Positions 1 to 4,198 of a stretch of 6,245 nt of DNA are shown here, in pieces. The stretch's first letter is position 1, and each line of letters opens with the position of its first letter. Below the pieces are notes generated by a model. That model was not told where the DNA came from. It saw nothing but the letters and a program-made list of their open reading frames with translations, and made no database searches. The DNA is from Methanobacteriota archaeon (GTDB taxonomy: Archaea; Thermoplasmatota; Poseidoniia; Poseidoniales; Thalassarchaeaceae). Position numbers and translations under genes: made by a program. The DNA is taken from positions 1 to 6,245 of the forward strand of contig NYYK01000096.1 in NCBI GenBank assembly GCA_002685895.1, written 5' to 3'.

Positions 1-598
1 ATTTATGATTAGGATATGCGTCGAATTCGTCTGACCAGCCATCACCATCACTGTCTACACAGCCTAGAAGGTCTAGAGTTGAGTTGCCCCAAGTGTCGAT
101 ACAATCGTCGGGAGTAATCGCGGGCGAAGGATTGTCACCATATCCGTCTGAGTCGCTATCATTCCATTGTGTAATATCCAAATAAAACGCATCACCTTCA
201 TCAGACCAACCATCTAGGTCAGAATCGGGACATCCTAGCCGGTCCTCCGTGCTGGTACCAAAGGTAGTAGGACAAATGTCAGCCATATTCGCTGGAGCGG
301 GATTATCTCCGAATTGATCTAAGTCAGAGTCACGCCACTGTGTGTCGTCAAGAGGGAATGCATCGGCGCCGTCATCTAAAGTCCATGCCCCTGTAGGGTT
401 GGAATAACCGTCTTCGTCAGCATCTGGACAGCCAAGTCTGTCGATTGTCGAGTAGCCTTCTTGCAAGGGGCAAAGATCACCGTCTGTTCCGTCAGCATTG
501 TTACCATAGCCATCCTCATCTGAGTCGAGCCATTGCGTCGCATCAGTTTCGAAATCGTCCTCCAAATCAGCCCAGCCATCACCGTCTCCATCAGGACA
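1..598 (-). repeat. Tandem 56-66-residue TSP3-like repeats (type B) in the propeller protein
   Basis: Four repeat starts carry the motif G-C-[PV]-D-x-D-x-D-G-[WY], with Cys at residues 594, 650, 716 and 773 (spacings 56, 66 and 57). Between them T-Q-W-x-D-S-D recurs at 614, 679 and 736, followed by a D-x-C-P or D-D-C-I Cys and an S-T-x-D-x-L segment. The last copy runs off the left edge, so the copy number is unknown. I associate this repeat style with surface proteins of Marine Group II archaea (from memory, not searched). Confidence 0.8.
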
Positions 599-2377
599 AC
601 CCATCATCTCGCCCTCCGTTGCCCCACCAACCAAATTAGGGCAGCCGTCTAGAGCGTCTGTGAATCCGTCATCATCGTCATCAGTGTCCTCACCTAAGTC
701 TTGACATCCATCTCGGTCGGCGTCGCTAGCAATTGTAGAAGTGAATGAGAGGGGGCTTGTAGGACAGCGGTCAAGTTGAGGCAAACCAATCATGCATCCT
801 GTAGCAACTATATTCCCGTCACAGATTCCGTCATCATCGTCATCGAGATCCTCGCTAGCATCGCGGCAGCCATCTGAATCGTAGTCCGTTGTAGCATCGC
901 TCAACCATCCAAGGTCACCTTTGGCACAGTCGTCGCTGCCGTCATTGCGCCCGTCGTTGTCATCATCCATGTCTTCAGGCCTGTCATCTTTACATCCATC
1001 TCCATCATAATCAGTTGTAGAATCAGAAGTCCACCCAATTTCACCAAATGCGCAGTCGTCAGCATCACTTCCATCAGAAAGAATGCCATCGTTATCATCA
1101 TCTGGGTCACATATGTCACCAAGCGCGTCCCCATCATGATTCTCCTGGCCCGCGTTGGTTATGTTCGGACAGTTGTCCAAACTATCCCTAATTCCATCAG
1201 TGTCAGCATCTGGGTAAGGATCAATTCTGACGATACGATTCAAGCCCGCATCAACATACCAAAGTTTGTCATTCGGCCCAACCTCAAGACCCATTATCGA
1301 GTTGGCGTTGGTGTTGACCGTCTGCATGTGAGTGCCGCTCTTTCCATTGCTGGCAAGTTCGTAGGCGCTAATCTTCCCATTACCGTTCTGTGAGACAAAC
1401 AACGTGTCACCGTGCAGAGCAATTCCTGAAGGGGAGGCGAGACCGGTGTCCATTACACCCCATTCTACACCGGTAATCTCACTATACTCTGCCAAGACGG
1501 GATCCATCTGTGTGTTAGAATTCATGATGTTAGTTGAAGTAGTGGATGTGTCGTCTGTATTGACCCAGAGAACCCGCCCAGCTCCTGTGTCGGAGATGTA
1601 TAGGATTCCATTTGCCTTGTCTAGAATCATGTGGCCAGGTATGTTCGCGCTACGGGTCGGGGTAATCTCTGAGTAGCGTCTAACAATTCCATCGTCATGG
1701 TCCTCTCCACCGGTGTCGTGGTCATCTTGGAAGTCGTAGTACACCAATTCTTCGTGATATCCATCATTGTACCAGTAGGCGTTTCCAGAGTCGTGAGCGA
1801 TACCCATGCCGTTGGGGCTCTCGTGTAGCATATCTAGGTGGCTTCCTAACCTTTGATTCGCCTGATTCACCACGGCGAAGTGGGAGAGTGATGAGGGCCA
1901 TAGTGCTGGCCCCATGAAATTATTCGGCGGCGCTTGGCCGTCGTAGGTGTTCCTCGACTCCTGCGCACTTGCAAATTGGTTGTCGAATTCGGAGTGGTAG
2001 GAACCGAAGGCGAAGGCACTCGCCTCTTCCATGAAGTGGTATCCGTAAGCATCATGCCTATTTTGGCTCGACTGACTTGATTGTCCTGGGTTTGATATAA
2101 TCGTAATGCTATCTGTAGCACGATTCAGCACCCATAATTCGTTTTGGCGCGATGGATTGGGATGGAACTCAAGATCACGAGGGACATCTAATTGGCTACT
2201 TGCGGTAGCGATTATAGTCTCGTCAAAACCTGACCCGAACTGCTCTACATATGTATGTGAGGTGCGGGAATCACTTTCTGCTAAAGATGTTGGAATCAAC
2301 AATATCAAGACGCTGGAAAACAGTATCAAGAGAGTGAAACCAATTGCACTTAATTGACCCCTACTATTGTAAGGCAT
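1..2377 (-). CDS. Secreted NHL-like beta-propeller protein with TSP3-like Asp/Cys-rich repeats (3'-partial)
   Basis: The frame is open from the ATG at 2377 to the left edge (792 codons plus one base), so the C-terminus is missing. An in-frame TAG lies two codons upstream, making this the earliest possible start. Residues 1-33 form a signal peptide with a hydrophobic core at about 11-29 and a likely cut after Ser-Leu-Ala33. Residues ~60-388 look like an NHL/SMP-30-type beta-propeller. Five blade-like strands are visible, at about 63-98, 186-216, 244-275, 314-342 and 359-388, with blade ends such as LYISDTGAGRVLWVN and LWYVDAGLNRIVRID. From residue 390 onward the protein is Asp/Gly/Cys-rich TSP3-like repeats (DxDxDG loops), which usually bind Ca2+. 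Seen: signal peptide, blades and repeats. Inferred: an extracellular protein with a binding or scaffold propeller on a Ca2+-stiffened stalk, probably with a C-terminal anchor outside the window. No catalytic motif is recognised, so substrate and exact function are unknown. Confidence 0.88.
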   Translation of the reverse strand, partial: MPYNSRGQLSAIGFTLLILFSSVLILLIPTSLAESDSRTSHTYVEQFGSGFDETIIATASSQLDVPRDLEFHPNPSRQNELWVLNRATDSITIISNPGQSSQSSQNRHDAYGYHFMEEASAFAFGSYHSEFDNQFASAQESRNTYDGQAPPNNFMGPALWPSSLSHFAVVNQANQRLGSHLDMLHESPNGMGIAHDSGNAYWYNDGYHEELVYYDFQDDHDTGGEDHDDGIVRRYSEITPTRSANIPGHMILDKANGILYISDTGAGRVLWVNTDDTSTTSTNIMNSNTQMDPVLAEYSEITGVEWGVMDTGLASPSGIALHGDTLFVSQNGNGKISAYELASNGKSGTHMQTVNTNANSIMGLEVGPNDKLWYVDAGLNRIVRIDPYPDADTDGIRDSLDNCPNITNAGQENHDGDALGDICDPDDDNDGILSDGSDADDCAFGEIGWTSDSTTDYDGDGCKDDRPEDMDDDNDGRNDGSDDCAKGDLGWLSDATTDYDSDGCRDASEDLDDDDDGICDGNIVATGCMIGLPQLDRCPTSPLSFTSTIASDADRDGCQDLGEDTDDDDDGFTDALDGCPNLVGGATEGEMMGCPDGDGDGWADLEDDFETDATQWLDSDEDGYGNNADGTDGDLCPLQEGYSTIDRLGCPDADEDGYSNPTGAWTLDDGADAFPLDDTQWRDSDLDQFGDNPAPANMADICPTTFGTSTEDRLGCPDSDLDGWSDEGDAFYLDITQWNDSDSDGYGDNPSPAITPDDCIDTWGNSTLDLLGCVDSDGDGWSDEFDAYPNHK
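803..1054 (-). repeat. Two 42-residue Cys/Asp repeats (type A) in the propeller protein
   Basis: Residues 442-483 and 484-525 are tandem copies with a period of exactly 42 residues (126 bp). Each has Cys at unit positions 1 and 21 (C442/C462 and C484/C504), the motif G-x-x-G-W-x-S-D-x-T-T-D-Y-D, and an acidic tail E-D-x-D-D-D-x-D-G. A diverged third copy follows an insertion and keeps the 20-residue Cys spacing (C538/C558) and the acidic tail. The pattern fits TSP3-like calcium-binding repeats, with the Cys pair probably forming an intra-repeat disulfide (inferred). Confidence 0.8.
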
Positions 2378-2393
2378 ACACTAACCGCATCAT
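2364..2393 (-). other. Nine-codon mini-ORF overlapping the propeller gene start
   Basis: On the minus strand ATG-ATG begins at 2393, a few nt after GGGGGA (2400-2395), and reads nine codons (MMRLVYALQ) to a TAG at 2366-2364. This overlaps the first codons of the propeller gene in another frame. The purine run suits this mini-ORF better than the main ATG, which sits about 17 nt downstream of it. It could be a translational leader or chance; there is no conservation evidence. Confidence 0.2.
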
Positions 2394-2462
2394 ATCCCCC
2401 TTAATGTTACTATGCTAGGAATAATCATTTCTTATGGACATGGAAAACCGTTATGTGTCGCC

Positions 2463-2469
2463 ATAAATA
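2463..2469 (+). promoter_or_regulatory. Candidate archaeal TATA box for the cupredoxin gene
   Basis: ATAAATA, centred about 30 bp before the ATG at 2496, is the best A/T-rich TATA-like element upstream. With the usual archaeal spacing of ~25-30 bp, transcription would start around 2490-2495, giving an almost leaderless mRNA. No convincing purine-rich BRE is visible just upstream. The call rests on position and composition only. Confidence 0.35.
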
Positions 2470-2481
2470 CCAGAAATTAGA

Positions 2482-2488
2482 GAGAGGT
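2482..2488 (+). promoter_or_regulatory. Possible ribosome binding site for the cupredoxin gene
   Basis: GAGAGGT ends 7 nt before the ATG at 2496 and partly matches the archaeal anti-Shine-Dalgarno complement (GGAGGTGAT). It supports the ATG at 2496 as start. It conflicts with a leaderless mRNA from the TATA candidate at 2463, so only one of the two may be used. Confidence 0.4.
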
Positions 2489-2495
2489 TGGACAA

Positions 2496-4196
2496 ATGAG
2501 TCGGAATAATTTGTGTGTGTTGTGTATTGCCTTCTTAATTGGCCTTTCAAGCCTCAGTGCTCTTACCCAAATTTCGGAGGCAAGCAAGTCACGACACACT
2601 CCATCTGTAAGCATACAGGGATTCGATTTTAATCCATCAATAAACCTCACCGTACATATCGGCGATTCAGTCACATGGACTAACAATGATGGAGCGGCAC
2701 ATACTGCTACTTCCACAAGTGGCCCCGCCTCTTTTGATTCCGGAACAATTTCTAGTGGCGCTACATTCAATTACACTTTTACAGCAGCTGGTACGTACGA
2801 TTATCAGTGTGACTTTCATACCTCAATGACTGCTACATTGACTGTGGTAGAACCTGATGACAATAACCCGCCAGTAGCGTCCAATGTCGCACTCTCACCT
2901 AACCCTGTATTGACTAATGATGTCATTTCAGTATCTGCAACTACTTCAGATGCTGATGGCGATTCGGTCACACTAAGTTATTCTTGGTTGATAAATGGCA
3001 ATTTCATTAGTGAAACTGGCAATACACTCTCAGGCACTTCTTGGTTTGATAAGAGTGATCAAATCCAAGTCGAGGTCACGCCAAATGATGGGCATATTAA
3101 TGGAAATACTACCCTTTCTAATACCATCACCATATCTAATACCCCACCTAGTATTTCATCGGTCACCATATCTCCCTTGACTCTGAATAATGAAACCGTC
3201 GCGTTCTGCACTGTTTCTGGCTGGAATGATGCAGATGGGGATTCAGAAGGTTATCAATACGCGTGGCGGGTCGATGGTGTAGTACTGCAAGATGTCGCTG
3301 AATCATCTGGGCCATTTAATGCAGACGAAATTGTATCTTGCACTGCCACACCTAATGATGGTGAAAATTCGGGACAATCCCTTTCCAGCAACAATGTCAC
3401 TGTTGTTGCTGCAGATGCTCCAGATGCCGATGGAGACGGAGTCCCCGATACAACCGATTCATGCTCGGATACTCCAACAGGAGAAACAGTTGATGTGGAT
3501 GGATGTTCACCCTCTCAACGCGATGAAGATGGAGATGGGGTCAGCGATGCCGATGATCTCTGTCTAGGAACACCAACAGCCACCACTGTAAACAGCGATG
3601 GATGTGGCTCTTCACAACTTGATTCAGATGGAGATGGCTTTCATGATGGTGAAGATGCATTTCCAAATGATGAAAACGAACACATTGACACTGACAATGA
3701 TGGAATTGGAGACAATGCTGACAACGATGATGACAATGACGGCTGGGAAGACACCGCAGAAATAGACTGTAGCACCAACTCAACTGATGTGAATTCAGCC
3801 CCACTGGACACCGATAGCGATGGAGTTTGTGATATCACTGATGATGACGATGATAATGATGGTTGGAACGACACCGTTGAAATCGACTGCAGCACCAACT
3901 CAACGGATACGAATTCAGTTCCACCAGACACGGATAGTGATGGGATTTGTGACATTCTTGATGATATCAACGACAACTTACCTCCGCCGGGATATGAATT
4001 TGGAAATAATAGTGAAGAACCAGAACCAGTGATCTGCACAACCGACATGTGCTGGGACGGTTCAAACAGAGATCCAGCGGATTGCTCTTGCCCACCCGAG
4101 CAAAGTAATGGCACCCCAGGTTTCTCGTCCATCATGATGTTCTTAGCAATCGCAGGGGCATTGATACACCTCAAACGAAAAACACTCAAAATATGA
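2496..4196 (+). CDS. Surface-anchored cupredoxin / Ig-like / TSP3 protein with PGF-CTERM-like signal
   Basis: A complete 566-residue protein. Residues 1-~30 are a signal peptide. Residues 36-118 form a plastocyanin-like (type-1 copper) domain: the core GDSVTWTN leads to His69, and YQCDFHTSM supplies Cys105, His108 and Met111, the full type-1 ligand set. Residues ~124-215 and ~216-305 are two related Ig/PKD-like domains sharing D-A-D-G-D and T-P-N-D-G; the second adds a likely C238-C282 disulfide. Residues 309-492 are Asp-rich TSP3 repeats, probably Ca2+-binding. Residues 514-532 form a four-Cys knot, and P-G-F (541-543) plus a hydrophobic helix and a Lys/Arg tail resembles a PGF-CTERM archaeosortase signal. 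Eight N-x-S/T sequons suit a glycosylated surface protein. Inferred role: electron transfer or copper binding outside the cell, held off the membrane by a stalk. The redox partner is unknown. It is divergent from the propeller gene and its stop lies 2 bp from that of the next, convergent gene. Confidence 0.93.
   Translation: MSRNNLCVLCIAFLIGLSSLSALTQISEASKSRHTPSVSIQGFDFNPSINLTVHIGDSVTWTNNDGAAHTATSTSGPASFDSGTISSGATFNYTFTAAGTYDYQCDFHTSMTATLTVVEPDDNNPPVASNVALSPNPVLTNDVISVSATTSDADGDSVTLSYSWLINGNFISETGNTLSGTSWFDKSDQIQVEVTPNDGHINGNTTLSNTITISNTPPSISSVTISPLTLNNETVAFCTVSGWNDADGDSEGYQYAWRVDGVVLQDVAESSGPFNADEIVSCTATPNDGENSGQSLSSNNVTVVAADAPDADGDGVPDTTDSCSDTPTGETVDVDGCSPSQRDEDGDGVSDADDLCLGTPTATTVNSDGCGSSQLDSDGDGFHDGEDAFPNDENEHIDTDNDGIGDNADNDDDNDGWEDTAEIDCSTNSTDVNSAPLDTDSDGVCDITDDDDDNDGWNDTVEIDCSTNSTDTNSVPPDTDSDGICDILDDINDNLPPPGYEFGNNSEEPEPVICTTDMCWDGSNRDPADCSCPPEQSNGTPGFSSIMMFLAIAGALIHLKRKTLKI
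3420..3617 (+). repeat. Two 33-residue TSP3-like repeats in the cupredoxin protein
   Basis: Residues 309-341 and 342-374 (99 bp each) align without gaps: D-x-D-G-D-G-V-x-D, a first Cys (323, 356), T-P-T, then D-G-C (337, 370) and a Ser-Gln or Ser-Ser-Gln end. A third, truncated copy (from 375) keeps D-S-D-G-D-G-F-H-D and then departs. Each holds a DxDxDG calcium-type loop and one probable disulfide. Confidence 0.8.
3726..3965 (+). repeat. Tandem 120-bp (40-residue) duplication in the TSP3 stalk
   Basis: Residues 411-450 and 451-490 are adjacent copies, 33 of 40 residues identical and 95 of 120 bases identical by hand count, with no gaps. Each starts D-D-D-N-D-G-W, contains the identical ten-residue block E-I-D-C-S-T-N-S-T-D with an N-S-T sequon, and ends D-T-D-S-D-G-[VI]-C-D. 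About half of the base differences are silent, suggesting selection on the protein sequence since duplication. Confidence 0.92.
4116..4193 (+). other. PGF-CTERM-like archaeosortase sorting signal
   Basis: Residues 541-566 have the three-part layout of the PGF-CTERM signal: Pro-Gly-Phe (541-543), a hydrophobic segment of about 15 residues (SSIMMFLAIAGALIH), then a basic tail (L-K-R-K-T-L-K-I). In haloarchaea this signal is processed by archaeosortase A and replaced by a lipid anchor (established there; inferred here). A plain C-terminal membrane anchor is the alternative. Confidence 0.7.
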
Positions 4197-4198
4197 TT

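Larger units (their letters stand above)
2378..2495. promoter_or_regulatory. Divergent intergenic control region
   Basis: These 118 bp separate the start codons of the divergent propeller and cupredoxin genes and must hold both transcription starts unless one lies inside a gene. It is AT-richer than its flanks. An archaeal TATA-like element for the rightward gene is proposed separately. For the leftward gene the best candidate is GATTATT (complement of 2420-2426), which would start transcription near 2396, but it matches poorly. No clear operator palindrome was seen. Confidence 0.6.

Noticed and set aside
376..591. Short Met/Thr-rich minus-strand frame, and the similar one at 901-1137
   Set aside because: Both are other-frame readings of the TSP3 repeats of the propeller gene, which has an uninterrupted 792-codon frame with signal peptide and domains.
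1136..1676. Plus-strand frames of 85 and 90 codons opposite the propeller domain
   Set aside because: They are antisense to a coherent beta-propeller coding region, and their products show no recognisable domain or signal.
1..2377. EF-hand calcium-binding protein instead of TSP3 repeats
   Set aside because: The DxDxDG loops resemble EF-hands, but no flanking helices are present, and the Cys spacing and Pro/Gly-rich linkers fit TSP3/dockerin-like repeats better.
3420..3965. Possible CRISPR-like or minisatellite array
   Set aside because: The periodicity (99 and 120 bp) is a multiple of three, in frame, and explained by protein repeats; there are no short conserved repeats with unique spacers.
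3641..4189. 182-codon open frame on the minus strand, Ser-rich
   Set aside because: It is antisense to the Asp-rich stalk of the cupredoxin protein. Runs of GAT/GAC codons read in reverse give Ser/Val/Ile codons and rarely stops, and its low-complexity product repeats in step with the 120-bp duplication.
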